The notes: generated by a model from the letters alone, not told the origin. Positions 18,201 to 27,908 are shown, counted from the first letter of the stretch. The stretch is DNA of 64,000 nt from Paenibacillus sp. FSL R7-0204 (GCF_038002225.1 NZ_JBBOCA010000001.1:1-64000); one strand, 5' to 3'. Made by a program: numbers and translations.

Positions 18201-18401
18201 GCGACATCTGATCTTTCTGCCAGACTGCTTGAATACTATAATAAACATAGACTGAATGGGGGAGTGTCCCGTGGTGTGGAGGCTGTAGGTCTAATGCTTG
18301 GCTGGAGCGGAGTAGGTTTTGGGCTGCTGCAAGAAGCCTTTCCCGGCAAGTTGCCGCAGATTCTTCATTTATCCCCACCGGTTGGTATCAGACTGCAGTA
18401 A
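15249..18401 (+). CDS. lanM1: Class II lanthipeptide synthetase LanM1 (for the alpha peptide)
   Basis: Dehydratase-cyclase of 1050 residues. Dehydratase motifs are LGDSHDKGKMVAIL, KIVYKPRSHEVDIK, DFHHENIIACKD and ILIDLESLF. Cyclase zinc ligands are Cys916 (WCHGAPG), Cys962 and His963 (FCHGDFG). A TTG further upstream in frame (15183) would fall right after the hairpin and lacks a ribosome site. The ATG at 15249 is used, although its site (TAGGTGTG) is weak. It follows the alpha precursor and so is assigned to it. The next genes are convergent, beyond a terminator. Confidence 0.95.
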   Translation: MNNKYFTYSEREPIADTDSCLAVKEKTAYWRSLFNDDDAWLNKSVSIFTGDSVEALAHSSLAVLIEGNSGDLHPFEHWMAIEKSFFSTFQSELMDVSPSDTLIFDALLTRFAYVADKEFASQKVYLPASIKEKTLYHLKETLLGIAYQTLILELNVLRVQEQLAGDTPEERYANFNNLFLNDVSYIRSLFEEYPVLLRLLCTKTAYWIENVAQLLQRLKQDIEQIKDLFNILGEIIDLDLGLGDSHDKGKMVAILRFDNNKKIVYKPRSHEVDIKFQNILSWINSRQPPRQLATYTILNRETYGWSEFVKYQECDSLEQLNDYYIRLGQLLAVLYSIDAVDFHHENIIACKDHPILIDLESLFHQTKYIEVSLDTALAKARHILTRSVNSTGLLPFNSYYEKKDSNRVLDLSGLSGKEAQEAPFKAYQIKQSFRDDMHLAKDSFDIQGAQNVPKIQGNPVEIVDYLDSIMDGFKQVYQLIDSNKASYLSLLTMFEGCPVRTIIRPTAVYAQLLNRSYHPDFLRDAIDREVFMSRLEKANDDHITNRDVVKNELSDLLDGDIPYFLSAPSHTYLELTNQIRINNYFEKPALARVHDKIHSLSNTDLGEQLHVIRMSILASFNAKHHIDSLVLSKETGSYTVQEADPESILSCSKRVGQYVLEQSITIEGGKDVSWISTMIKGIDEISWTISPVNLDFYNGVAGIGFYLSYLGNLIPEDNRFEDFTARCVNTVTDALHELRNQNIDWTSYFEVGGFTGITSYLYFLQHASVNQQRPEWFQTALEFLPLIKKAIAEDNQYDVTGGTAGALLVLLSLYEQQQEQEILELAEQCVRHLQRNATVMSTGLAWRDPYHQKFYTGFAHGSSGILAALAKFNRLMEDRSVQRTIGDGLQFERSMYVPNEKNWKSIGRDQLSVAWCHGAPGILLSRYILRECGYHDAILQSEIEAGIDTTLRLGIDNNRSFCHGDFGQLEILNNFSKENPAVKAATSDLSARLLEYYNKHRLNGGVSRGVEAVGLMLGWSGVGFGLLQEAFPGKLPQILHLSPPVGIRLQ

Positions 18402-18414
18402 TCTTTAGAGCAAA

Positions 18415-18459
18415 GTGCGAAGAAGCCGTGAATCCCATACCAGCTTCTTCGTACTTTTT
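18415..18459 (+). terminator. Terminator of the lanA1-lanM1 unit
   Basis: GTGCGAAGAAGC and GCTTCTTCGTAC form a 12-bp stem (one G-U) followed by TTTTT. It interleaves with a second inverted repeat GCCGTGAAT/ATTCACGGC (18425-18433, 18464-18472). Confidence 0.75.
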
Positions 18460-18483
18460 GTCTATTCACGGCAACTATCGCAG

Positions 18484-19428
18484 TTATGATGTAATATCTC
18501 TTTGGGTAAAGGACAGAAAGGATATACACATAAATGCTATAAAATAAGCCAGCACTACGATCAGCGAAAAAGAAAGAGTCATTCCTTCAATCACTGGTGT
18601 GCCATCCAGATAAGTGGAAAAGTCGTAGTTGGTAAAAATTAAGTATTTTGTCCAATCGAATTTTGTTGCAAAAAATTGTGTTAACGTTGTTCCAGTGAAG
18701 TAGAGCAGCAAGGAGACACTTACCGAAAGTATTGCATTTTTAAACAATACGGATATGGTAAAAGCTAAGGTGGTGATCATTATTATCGTAATGAGTGTAG
18801 CTAAATATTTTAGACAGAGATAGGATACCATTGACATCTGTACAATTTCCCCGCCTTGATAGGCCAGATAGGAATTGCTCCCCCCCGTTCCCAGCCACAA
18901 ATATCCCAGCAATGCTGCAAATATCAGAAATGTTATGAACAACAAAATAATACTAATCACCGTGGACACATATTTTAGCAGAAGATAGCTGCTTCTATGG
19001 ACGGGCGAAGTTATAACAAATTTGATAGTTCCCTTTGAATGTTCAGCAGAAATTGCATTAGCACCAAATACAATAGCGACCAAAGTAATGATAGTGGTAA
19101 CCGGTCTTAACTGATCAATGAGTGTAAATGCATCATACCGGGTGGTGGGAGGAATATTCTGATCCAGCCGGTACTGGTTCACAGCGATCTGCTCGGACAG
19201 AAAACGGTACATGGGCATAGTTGGTGACAGAATAGCCATCTGCTTCTGATCAGCCTGTATTTGACTCTCGACTCCAGCTCTCCAGTTACCATCTCCAACA
19301 ATACTCTTAGAGCTACTGAAGCCCACAAGGACCGCATAAGCCACGGTAATAACGAACAACAAAAAGGTAATCAACCAAGTATTACGGTTGCTGTAAAACC
19401 GATACATTTCATTCTGAAGTAATCGCAT
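18484..19428 (-). CDS. ABC transporter permease, putative lantibiotic immunity (LanE/LanG-like)
   Basis: A 314-residue ABC-2-type membrane protein with about six or seven hydrophobic segments: one near residues 17-37, then four or five between 105 and 250, and one close to the C terminus. Such permeases with a LanF ATPase expel the mature lantibiotic from the producer's membrane. The start codon overlaps the stop of the ATPase gene (TGATG), so the two are coupled. Lichenicidin-type loci as I recall encode two permeases (LanE, LanG). Only one is present here, so it may act as a homodimer. The immunity role is inferred from position. Confidence 0.82.
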   Translation of the reverse strand: MRLLQNEMYRFYSNRNTWLITFLLFVITVAYAVLVGFSSSKSIVGDGNWRAGVESQIQADQKQMAILSPTMPMYRFLSEQIAVNQYRLDQNIPPTTRYDAFTLIDQLRPVTTIITLVAIVFGANAISAEHSKGTIKFVITSPVHRSSYLLLKYVSTVISIILLFITFLIFAALLGYLWLGTGGSNSYLAYQGGEIVQMSMVSYLCLKYLATLITIIMITTLAFTISVLFKNAILSVSVSLLLYFTGTTLTQFFATKFDWTKYLIFTNYDFSTYLDGTPVIEGMTLSFSLIVVLAYFIAFMCISFLSFTQRDITS

Positions 19429-20351
19429 CAGCTCGCCCCCATATCCGCATTCAACAATTCTATAAAATCTTCCTCCAACGTTCTTTTTTCCTGTTTCATC
19501 TTGAGCACCTCTATATCATGATGTTTCAACATATGGATTACCCTCATGATTTGTTCTTCTGGCAAAAAGAACGATAGCTCAGAGGCTCCCTTGCTCTTCT
19601 CTACGGTGTAACCTTCTCTTGTCAGCAGCATCATAGCCTGATCCATTTGCAGCTCGTCGAAAGAAAGAGTATAACGAAAATTATTGTTCGTTCTCTCATT
19701 CATCTTAATTTCTAGTAATTCTCCGTGGTTCATAATTCCATAGTAGTCACACAACATTTCTACCTCGGACAATAAATGGCTGGATAAAAAAATCGTCTTC
19801 CCTTGCTTGTCTGCCAGCTCCCTGAGCATTCGCCTCAGATCAATAATACCTTGTGGGTCCAAACCGTTGGTTGGCTCATCTAAAATGACCAGATCGGGAT
19901 TATGCAACAGTGAAACTGCCAAACCAAGGCGTTGCTTCATCCCCAATGAATACTTTTTGACTCTTTGATTTGCACTCTCGCTTAAACCAAATGCCTTCAA
20001 TTGGCGTTCAATATCCGCTTTATCCGCACTTTTACGAAAGGCAGAGATGTACTTTAAATTTTGATAACCCGTCATTTCCTCATAAAACGAAGGATTTTCT
20101 ATTACAGCCCCTGTCTTTTTAATCGCACTTTTGAACTCAGACCGAATGGAACTGCCTCCAATGCGAACATCTCCCGAGCTCATTTTCATCATCCCAACGA
20201 TGATCTTAATTAAGGTGGTCTTTCCAGCCCCGTTAGGCCCAAGTAGTCCAAATATTTTTCCTTTAGGAACCGACAAACTTACATTTTTTATAATATCTTT
20301 ATTGCCAATTCTTTTAGAGACTTGATCAATAATTAGAAAGTCCAAATTCAT
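19428..20351 (-). CDS. lanF: ABC transporter ATP-binding protein, putative lantibiotic immunity LanF
   Basis: A 307-residue cytoplasmic ATPase of the BcrA/LanF type. It has Walker A GPNGAGKTT, the Q-loop-region stretch VIENPSFYEEMTG, signature YSLGMKQRLG and Walker B LVILDEPTNGLDP. A C-terminal extension follows the switch His. The listed ATG sits directly on its GGGAGGA site. A TTG two codons later (20345) has better spacing and may be the real start. It overlaps the permease and follows the regulator and small membrane protein, suggesting one four-gene unit. Confidence 0.87.
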   Translation of the reverse strand: MNLDFLIIDQVSKRIGNKDIIKNVSLSVPKGKIFGLLGPNGAGKTTLIKIIVGMMKMSSGDVRIGGSSIRSEFKSAIKKTGAVIENPSFYEEMTGYQNLKYISAFRKSADKADIERQLKAFGLSESANQRVKKYSLGMKQRLGLAVSLLHNPDLVILDEPTNGLDPQGIIDLRRMLRELADKQGKTIFLSSHLLSEVEMLCDYYGIMNHGELLEIKMNERTNNNFRYTLSFDELQMDQAMMLLTREGYTVEKSKGASELSFFLPEEQIMRVIHMLKHHDIEVLKMKQEKRTLEEDFIELLNADMGAS

Positions 20352-20381
20352 TCCTCCCTAGTACCTGCTGGCCAACACTGT

Positions 20382-20675
20382 TCAGTTCCGTCTCCACAAG
20401 CCTACCCAGATAAAAAGACCTATTATAAAAGATAATGAAAATAAGATTGTCACCATATTTCGATACAGCTCGTAGCCCGGGTCGATCCATGAGCTAATCA
20501 GGATAATTAGTGAAAAACTGGTGCTCAAGATGACAAACATACTCCTGAAAAACTTGTTGAGAATATAGATTCCCCGTTCATCCCGGATATTAGAAAAACA
20601 GAGCAGTAGTATCCCTATAAACGACAAAAAACCCAGTACTGCAAAAATAGAATTCACACGAGAAAAAACGTCCAC
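20382..20675 (-). CDS. Small membrane protein, LicY-like position
   Basis: A 97-residue hydrophobic protein with three likely membrane helices (residues about 7-27, 45-65, 70-92) and a short basic end WRRN. A GTG at 20675 lies 6 nt after GGGGGGAG; that ribosome site is inside the end of the regulator gene and the start is 2 bp past its TAA, so the two are coupled. Lichenicidin-type loci carry a small membrane protein next to the regulator in this place, possibly an accessory immunity or regulator partner. No family was recognised from sequence alone. Confidence 0.65.
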   Translation of the reverse strand: MDVFSRVNSIFAVLGFLSFIGILLLCFSNIRDERGIYILNKFFRSMFVILSTSFSLIILISSWIDPGYELYRNMVTILFSLSFIIGLFIWVGLWRRN

Positions 20676-20676
20676 A

Positions 20677-20898
20677 TTAATCTCCCCCCACATAATCAAA
20701 CACTTCGTAGATGCTTTTCTGAAAGACATCAGCAATGCGGAAAGCCAGCTTGAGGGATGGCATATATTTGTTCCTTTCAATCGAGATGACCGTCTGACGG
20801 CTAACCCGAAGGGCATCTGCCAACTGCTGCTGCGTCCAACCCCTCTCTGCGCGCAACTCAATAATATGATGTTTTAAATTCTGATCATCTACCCCCAT
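20677..20898 (-). CDS. XRE (Cro/C1)-type regulator, LanR-like
   Basis: A 73-residue single-domain DNA-binding protein. The helix-turn-helix reads ERGWTQQQLADALRVSRQT and is followed by the typical SLKLAFRIADVF and YEVFDY end. Short regulators of this type often pair with a small membrane protein, as here. The ATG at 20898 is 9 nt from AAGAGG; the upstream ATG abuts it. It is first in the immunity unit. Its promoter carries TGTAAA/TTTACA repeats that could be its operator. It probably controls its own unit and perhaps the lantibiotic genes. Confidence 0.85.
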   Translation of the reverse strand: MGVDDQNLKHHIIELRAERGWTQQQLADALRVSRQTVISIERNKYMPSLKLAFRIADVFQKSIYEVFDYVGGD

Positions 20899-20920
20899 AT
20901 TTACCATCCTCTTGTATTAG

Positions 20921-20972
20921 TTTACATTTTTATCATAATACCATTTTTTTCAAATGTAAAGCTCCCTTTACA
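20921..20972 (-). promoter_or_regulatory. Promoter and putative operator of the regulator-immunity unit
   Basis: On the minus strand, -35 TTTACA (20960-20955) and -10 TATGAT (20937-20932) have a 17-bp spacer. The -35 is one arm of the inverted repeat TGTAAA-N6-TTTACA (20972-20955). A third TGTAAA lies downstream of the -10 (20926-20921). Regulator binding here is inferred. Confidence 0.6.
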
Positions 20973-21006
20973 ATTAATTTTGGACGATTTTAAAAAATTG
21001 CAAAAC

Positions 21007-21048
21007 AAGGGGTGTCCCATAAGCCAGGAAATGGCTGGGACACCCCTT
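21007..21048. terminator. Strong symmetrical hairpin
   Basis: AAGGGGTGTCCCA and TGGGACACCCCTT form a perfect 13-bp stem with an inner GCCA/TGGC. A T-rich tail exists only on the minus strand. Its left arm is also the left terminal repeat of the IS-like element. Confidence 0.6.
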
Positions 21049-21057
21049 GCTTTGGAG

Positions 21058-21180
21058 TTGGATGGACGTTTGCGCTCGGTGAGGACGCTCCGCGAACGAA
21101 ACGTTGTTACAATCGCTGTGCTCCAGTTTCTGGATGACGAAAAATACGTTTTACTGGAGCAGTACTTTGTGGATGCTTAA
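21058..21180 (+). other. Short ORF of unknown function inside the IS-like remnant
   Basis: A frame starting at a TTG with GGAG directly before it encodes about 40 residues: MDGRLRSVRTLRERNVVTIA, then VLQFLDDEKYVLLEQYFVDA. The composition is protein-like, but no family was recognised. It may be a fragment of a lost mobile-element gene. Confidence 0.3.
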
Positions 21181-21209
21181 AACAAGCTGCAAATGACCAA
21201 AAACGCAGA

Positions 21210-21248
21210 GCAGCGATTCTCCAATAACGGGAGAATCGCTGCTTTTTT
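21210..21248. terminator. Bidirectional terminator after rnr
   Basis: GCAGCGATTCTCC and GGGAGAATCGCTGC form a 13-bp stem followed by seven T on the plus strand. It lies about 70 bp past the rnr stop on the minus strand. Confidence 0.75.
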
Positions 21249-21315
21249 GAATTTTAAGCTTTTCAAGATAGAGGCCTGTCTCCGCTAGTATACTTTTGGG
21301 ACAGTCCATTTTTTT

Positions 21316-24258
21316 CTAGTCCACGTTCTTTTTTCTTTTCTTACGCTTAGCTTTCTGCGCATCCGCGGCCTTATCAGTGCCCGGCGTCACGGAAGGTCCA
21401 ATGAACACGCCGCCTTTCTTCTTCTTGCGGCTGCCCTTGCCCTCCGGCGCTGCGCCGCGCTCGCCTTGCCCCAGATCCTCGCGGCTGCGGAACCGTGTGC
21501 TCGCGTCTACGCCGCGCAGCTCACCGCCCGCCTGCTCAGACCCGCCACCGCTCGGCGCGCCGTAGCCGCCCTTGCCCGAGCCAAAACCGAAAGCGATGCC
21601 GCGTCCGCCGGCACCGCCACCGGCCTCCGCGCTGCGGCCTCTGCCGCCCTCGCGCGGAGCGCCAGACCCGCCGGCTTCGCCCCGGCGGTCCGCCTTCGCG
21701 CCGCCCGCTGCGCCAGCGGCGGCAAGACCACGCCGCGCTGCCGCTTCCGGCCCGCGGCCGCGCTTGCGGCCGCTGCCTGCTGCGCCGGCGATGTCCCACG
21801 CCGCCGCTCCGTCTGCGCGCGGCCCGTTCCCGGCGCCTGCCGCAGCGGCGCCGAGGCTTCCGCCCCCACCTGCTGCGGCAGGGGCACCGTTCTTTCCGGC
21901 CGCGCCGAAGCTGCCGCCCGAACCTGCGCCGCCCTTCTTCTTGCCGGCGCCGTTCTTGCCCCCGGCAGCAGCGCTGCCAGGCTTACCTTTACCGCCACGG
22001 CCCTTGCCGCCTCCAGCATTACCGGCGAACGGCTTGCTGAAGCCTCCGGCGCCCGGACGGCCGCCTTTGCTGCCCCGTCCACCGTAGCTCCGGTGATCTC
22101 CCGCCGCGCGCGGCTTCATATCGACCAGCTCGAAGTCGATGGTGTGGTCATCCATATTGACCTTGGCTACGCGGATCTTCACTTCATCGCCGATGCGGAA
22201 GACCTTGGAGGTACGCTCGCCGATCAGCGCCATATGAGCTTCATCGAAGTGGTAGTAATCATCCGTCAGCGCACTGAGGCGAATGAGACCTTCGACCGTA
22301 TTGTCCAGCTCAATGAACATCCCGAAGCTGGTCACGCTGCTGATCATGGCTTCGAATTCCTCGCCAACCTTGTCCTGCATGAACTCCGCTTTCTTCAGCT
22401 GCTCGGTATCCCGCTCGGCTTCAACAGCCACACGCTCACGCTCCGAGGACTGCTGGGCAATATCCGGCATCCGGGAGGCCAGGTATTCGTGACGCTTCTC
22501 GCTTAGAGCTCCGCCATTCTCAAGGACCTCACGCATAACGCGGTGAATGACCAGATCGGGATAACGGCGGATCGGTGAGGTGAAGTGGGAATAGAATTCC
22601 GCTGCCAGTCCGAAGTGCCCGGTGCTCTCGGCATCATACTTCGCCTGCTTCATGGAGCGCAGCATCATCGTACTGATTACCGTCTGCTCCTTCGTTCCCT
22701 GAATCTGCTCCAGCAGATCCTGGAGCGCGCGCGGGTGAACCGAATTCCCCCTGCCCTTCACGTGGTAACCGAAGTTAGCCGCAAAAGCCATGAAGTTCTG
22801 CAGCTTCTCCGGGTCCGGGTCTTCATGAATCCGGTACAGGAACGGAACCTTCAGCCAGTGGAAATGTTCTGCCACCGTCTCATTAGCAACCAGCATGAAC
22901 TCTTCAATAATCTGCTCTGCCACAGAGCGCTCACGTTTTACAATATCGATAGCCTTACCGGCCTCATCTACAATAATCTTGCTCTCTTCAAAATCGAAAT
23001 CCACCGCCCCGCGCCGCATCCGGGCATCGCGCAGCTTCATCGCCAGCTCCTTCATCAGCCGGAAATCACTGATTAGCGGAGCATACCGCTCCAGCAGCCC
23101 AGGATCTTCATCCTCGACAATTTTCCGTACGTCAGAGTAGGTCATTCTCTCCTTCGTGCGGATAACACTGGTGAAGACATCGTGCTTCACGATCTTCATC
23201 TGCTCGTCGAATTCCATTTCACAGGACATCGTCAGACGGTCAACCTGCGGATTCAAGCTGCAGATACCGTTCGACAGCCGGTGCGGAAGCATCGGAATAA
23301 CACGGTCCACCAGGTACACACTGCAACCGCGGTCATAGGCTTCCTTGTCCAGCTCAGAGCCTTCACGCACATAATAGCCTACGTCAGCAATATGAACGCC
23401 CAGCTTATAATGACCATTCTCCAGACGCTCTACGTTGACCGCATCATCCAGATCCTTAGCATCCGCGCCGTCAATCGTTACGATATTGAGCCCGCGCAGA
23501 TCACGCCGCCCCTGCTCGATAATTTCTTCATCTGTGATCGAATCCGGCGCCTGCTCCGCTTCCGTCATCACCTCAGCCGGAAAAGCCTCCGGAAGCTGAT
23601 GCTTACGGATTACCGACAGAATATCTACGCCGGGGTCATCCTTATGACCAAGGATTTCAATGATCTCGCCCTCAGCCGCAGCACGGCCCTCCGGATAGTT
23701 CACAATGCGGACAACCACCTTTTCCCCGTCAACCGCACCCTTGAAAGACTCCCTGGGGATGAAAATATCCCGGTTAATCCGCTTATCGTCAGGCAGCACG
23801 AAGCCATAGGTCTCCAGGCTCTGGAAGACACCCACCGTCTGCGACACGCCTCTGATCAGAATCCGTTCCACTTCGCCTTCCATGCGCCCGCCGGACGGGC
23901 TCTTCGAGGTAATACGGATCAAGACGATATCGCCGTTCATTGCACCCTTCAGATCGTTCGCGTGGATATACACGTCCGGGTGCTCCCGGTTATCGGGAAT
24001 CAGAAAAGCAAAGCCCTTCGCATGAACCTGCAACCGTCCGCGCAGCAAATCCATCCGCTCAGGCACACCATAGCGGCTACCCCGGGTCAATATGATCCGG
24101 CCATCCTTTTCCAGTTCAATCAATAGAGCCTCAAAGGCTTTGAAATCGGCACTATCCTGGGTGGCGAAATGGCTCACCAGTTCTTCATAAGTTAGTGGTT
24201 TATAAGCGGTCTCCCGCATGAAATCAAGTAAGATTTCCTGTGTTATCATGTTCGTCAT
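21316..24258 (-). CDS. rnr: Ribonuclease R with long low-complexity C-terminal tail
   Basis: 3'-5' exoribonuclease that degrades structured RNA and works with SmpB-tmRNA. About 980 residues. Order: winged-helix-like start ([14 protein letters not shown]), cold-shock domains ([15 protein letters not shown]), RNB catalytic core with [13 protein letters not shown] and [13 protein letters not shown], and S1 domain ([15 protein letters not shown]) ending near residue 715. Then comes about 265 residues of Gly/Ala/Arg/Lys-rich sequence ending [10 protein letters not shown], far longer than the usual short basic tail. AGGAGG is 5 nt before the chosen ATG. The tail DNA is visibly very GC-rich (about 21460-22090). 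Confidence 0.95.
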   Translation of the reverse strand: MTNMITQEILLDFMRETAYKPLTYEELVSHFATQDSADFKAFEALLIELEKDGRIILTRGSRYGVPERMDLLRGRLQVHAKGFAFLIPDNREHPDVYIHANDLKGAMNGDIVLIRITSKSPSGGRMEGEVERILIRGVSQTVGVFQSLETYGFVLPDDKRINRDIFIPRESFKGAVDGEKVVVRIVNYPEGRAAAEGEIIEILGHKDDPGVDILSVIRKHQLPEAFPAEVMTEAEQAPDSITDEEIIEQGRRDLRGLNIVTIDGADAKDLDDAVNVERLENGHYKLGVHIADVGYYVREGSELDKEAYDRGCSVYLVDRVIPMLPHRLSNGICSLNPQVDRLTMSCEMEFDEQMKIVKHDVFTSVIRTKERMTYSDVRKIVEDEDPGLLERYAPLISDFRLMKELAMKLRDARMRRGAVDFDFEESKIIVDEAGKAIDIVKRERSVAEQIIEEFMLVANETVAEHFHWLKVPFLYRIHEDPDPEKLQNFMAFAANFGYHVKGRGNSVHPRALQDLLEQIQGTKEQTVISTMMLRSMKQAKYDAESTGHFGLAAEFYSHFTSPIRRYPDLVIHRVMREVLENGGALSEKRHEYLASRMPDIAQQSSERERVAVEAERDTEQLKKAEFMQDKVGEEFEAMISSVTSFGMFIELDNTVEGLIRLSALTDDYYHFDEAHMALIGERTSKVFRIGDEVKIRVAKVNMDDHTIDFELVDMKPRAAGDHRSYGGRGSKGGRPGAGGFSKPFAGNAGGGKGRGGKGKPGSAAAGGKNGAGKKKGGAGSGGSFGAAGKNGAPAAAGGGGSLGAAAAGAGNGPRADGAAAWDIAGAAGSGRKRGRGPEAAARRGLAAAGAAGGAKADRRGEAGGSGAPREGGRGRSAEAGGGAGGRGIAFGFGSGKGGYGAPSGGGSEQAGGELRGVDASTRFRSREDLGQGERGAAPEGKGSRKKKKGGVFIGPSVTPGTDKAADAQKAKRKKRKKNVD

Positions 24259-24502
24259 CTCAGCCTCCTGCAGCATTCCTATGCACTGGCACATATGTAT
24301 GCCTTGTCCTATTGCACTGTAATCATTTCAAGTAAAATTTACCTTTATATACTTCATACCCTAGTATACACGAAATCAATCCCGGGCATCCCTGTTATGA
24401 TGTTCACAATATTAAATCTGCATACAAAATAACCCCACAAAGTGGGGCTTTAGCTTCAATGATGACTCAGGTACTTTGCGGGGACCCCAAATCTATCAAA
24501 AA

Positions 24503-24543
24503 AGCCCCCGTCTATTCCATTAAGAACAGAGCGAAGGCTTACT
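24503..24543 (-). terminator. Terminator after secG
   Basis: On the minus strand a GCCTTCGCTCTGTTC arm pairs imperfectly with GAATAGACGGGGGC and is followed by TTTTTT. The 24295-24552 gap also holds a small CCCCAC/GTGGGG hairpin near 24432. No gene was seen there. Confidence 0.6.
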
Positions 24544-24552
24544 GTAGACGAG

Positions 24553-24786
24553 TTATTCAACAACAATGGCAACAACAATTGACATGATGAAGAATCCAGC
24601 CGCCAGACCAACTGTTACACGCTGCAGCACAAGCTCCATACCGCGTGCCTTTGTTTTACCGAAGAGATGCTCAGCACCGCCGGAGATGGCACCGGAAAGA
24701 CCTGCACTTTTCCCTTTTTGCAGAAGAACGACCGCAATCAGACCTACGGCAAAAATCAGAAGCACCACTTTCAAAAAGATATCCAT
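24553..24786 (-). CDS. secG: Preprotein translocase subunit SecG
   Basis: A 77-residue component of the SecYEG channel. Two membrane helices (residues about 3-21 and 55-75) flank the conserved loop [31 protein letters not shown] precedes the ATG. It is followed on the same strand by rnr, the usual Bacillus partner. Confidence 0.96.
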   Translation of the reverse strand: MDIFLKVVLLIFAVGLIAVVLLQKGKSAGLSGAISGGAEHLFGKTKARGMELVLQRVTVGLAAGFFIMSIVVAIVVE

Positions 24787-24860
24787 TCACTTCCACCTCC
24801 TACGTCCAAGCATCACTATCTATGCTAAATTAGAATATCCGTTTCATAAACAGCATTTTT

Positions 24861-24889
24861 ATTTTATCATAGCCGCTGATTGAATACAA
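24861..24889 (-). promoter_or_regulatory. Probable secG promoter
   Basis: On the minus strand, TTGTAT (24889-24884) and TAAAAT (24866-24861) are 17 bp apart, about 75 bp before secG. Confidence 0.5.
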
Positions 24890-24963
24890 CCTTCCAGACG
24901 GCATTCCCGCCCCATCTCACTAGGAAAATCTCATTATTGCCATCTATCGCAGGTAGAAGCATC

Positions 24964-24990
24964 AAAAAAGCCTGCCGGAAACCGGCAGGC
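24964..24990 (-). terminator. Terminator of the glycolytic operon after eno
   Basis: On the minus strand, GCCTGCCGG-TTT-CCGGCAGGC is followed by TTTTTT. Confidence 0.9.
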
Positions 24991-25017
24991 TCATGGTACC
25001 TATAGATTCAAAAGAAA

Positions 25018-26310
<1,293 letters not shown>

Positions 26311-26361
26311 TTAATCTCCTTTTATACAATGGTTTTGGGTTTACAAAAACAGTTGTCTTGC

Positions 26362-27906
26362 TTATTTGCGGCTGGCAATCATGGATTGTCCGGTCATTTC
26401 CGCAGGCTGCGGAAGTCCCATCAGATCCAGGATCGTCGGTGCCACATCTGCGAGAATACCAGCTTCACGCAGTACTACATCTTCAGTGGTAACGATGAAC
26501 GGAACCGGGTTAGTGGTATGGGCTGTGAACGGACGTCCGTTCTCATCGAATACCATATCCGCATTCCCGTGGTCGGCAATGATAATAGCAACGCCGCCCT
26601 TGGCAACTACAGCATCCACAACCTTGCCTACGCATTCGTCCGTTACTTCAACCGCCTTGATTGTAGGCTCCAGCATGCCGGAGTGTCCTACCATATCAGG
26701 GTTAGCAAAGTTCAGGATAATGGCATCCTGTCTATCCGCTTCGATCTCCGCTACGCAGGCCGCCGCCACTTCGTAAGCGCTCATCTCTGGCTTCATATCA
26801 TAGGTTGCCACTTTCGGCGAGTTGATCAGGATACGGGTCTCGCCCGGAAGCTCCTCATCGCGTCCGCCGCTGAAGAAGAAGGTCACATGCGGATACTTCT
26901 CCGTCTCTGCAATACGCAGCTGCTTCTTGTTCTGCTGAACCAGCACTTCACCGAGCGTGTTGTCCAGGTTCTTCGGGGAGTAAGCCACGAAGCCTTGAAC
27001 CGTCTCACTGAAGGTAGTCAGGCATACGAAGTGCAGGCCTTGCGGGAACTTAGGACCACGGTCGAAGCCGCGGAAATCCGAGTTCGTGAACACTTGTGAC
27101 AGCTGGATCGCACGGTCAGGACGGAAGTTAAGGAAAATGACAGAATCGCCGCTCTCCACTGTCGCTACCGGATTGTTCTGGCTGTCTACAATCACACTTG
27201 GCTCCACGAATTCATCGAACACAGAATTCTGGTAGGATGCAGTGATGGCCTGAAGGGCATCGGTATATTTAGGGCCTTCGCCATATACCATTGCACGATA
27301 AGCCTTCTCTACACGTTCCCAGCGTTTGTCACGGTCCATCGCGAAGTAGCGTCCGGATACCGTAGCTATCGTACCTACGCCAACCTCTTCAATCTTGCCG
27401 ACCAGATCCTGAATGAACTTCTGTCCACTGTCAGGTGCTACGTCACGGCCATCCATGAAGGCATGAATATAGACTTCATGCAGATCTTCTTTTTTAGCCA
27501 GATCGAGCATGGCGAACAGGTGATTGATGTGGCTGTGTACGCCGCCATCGGATACCAGTGCATAGAGGTGAAGTTTTTTGCCGGTTGATTTGGCGCTTCT
27601 TACGGCAGCCACCAGCGTTTCGTTCTCGAAGAATTCCCCATCGCGTATCGACTTGTCGATACGGGTCAGGTCCTGGTATACAATACGGCCGGCACCAATG
27701 TTAAGGTGCCCTACTTCAGAGTTACCCATTTGGCCTTCCGGCAGACCTACAGCTTCGCCGCAAGCGGTAAGCGTAGTATTCGGATATTGCTTCAGGTAAC
27801 GGTCGTAGTTCGGCTTGTTGGCTTGGGCAACAGCGTTGCCTTCATCCGTGTTACGCAGTCCGAAGCCGTCCATGATAATCAGTGCTACTGGTCTTGGAGC
27901 TGACAT
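26362..27906 (-). CDS. gpmI: 2,3-bisphosphoglycerate-independent phosphoglycerate mutase
   Basis: Interconverts 3- and 2-phosphoglycerate using manganese. 514 residues of the alkaline-phosphatase superfamily: metal site at LIIMDGFG, nucleophile Ser in [15 protein letters not shown], and the second metal set in [12 protein letters not shown] and [11 protein letters not shown]. The start lies only 2 bp after the tpiA stop, with GAGGGGG inside the end of tpiA. Confidence 0.98.
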   Translation of the reverse strand: MSAPRPVALIIMDGFGLRNTDEGNAVAQANKPNYDRYLKQYPNTTLTACGEAVGLPEGQMGNSEVGHLNIGAGRIVYQDLTRIDKSIRDGEFFENETLVAAVRSAKSTGKKLHLYALVSDGGVHSHINHLFAMLDLAKKEDLHEVYIHAFMDGRDVAPDSGQKFIQDLVGKIEEVGVGTIATVSGRYFAMDRDKRWERVEKAYRAMVYGEGPKYTDALQAITASYQNSVFDEFVEPSVIVDSQNNPVATVESGDSVIFLNFRPDRAIQLSQVFTNSDFRGFDRGPKFPQGLHFVCLTTFSETVQGFVAYSPKNLDNTLGEVLVQQNKKQLRIAETEKYPHVTFFFSGGRDEELPGETRILINSPKVATYDMKPEMSAYEVAAACVAEIEADRQDAIILNFANPDMVGHSGMLEPTIKAVEVTDECVGKVVDAVVAKGGVAIIIADHGNADMVFDENGRPFTAHTTNPVPFIVTTEDVVLREAGILADVAPTILDLMGLPQPAEMTGQSMIASRK

Positions 27907-27908
27907 TC

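Larger units (their letters stand above)
21009..21307. mobile_element. Short IS-derived or MITE-like remnant, 299 bp
   Basis: The ends are related inverted repeats: GGGGTGTCCCATAAG at 21009-21023 and, on the other strand, GGACTGTCCCAAAAG at 21307-21293, agreeing at 12 of 15 positions. Insertion-sequence ends of this TGTCCCA-AAG type are common. No transposase remains; only a 40-codon frame (21058-21180) ending KYVLLEQYFVDA and a terminator lie inside. No clear target duplication was seen. It lies exactly between the lantibiotic locus and rnr. Confidence 0.45.

Noticed and set aside
21466..22506. Long plus-strand open frames opposite the rnr tail
   Set aside because: They arise from the GC-rich, stop-poor block. 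The rnr frame is continuous into a normal lysine-rich terminus and the opposite frames have no ribosome site or recognisable domain.
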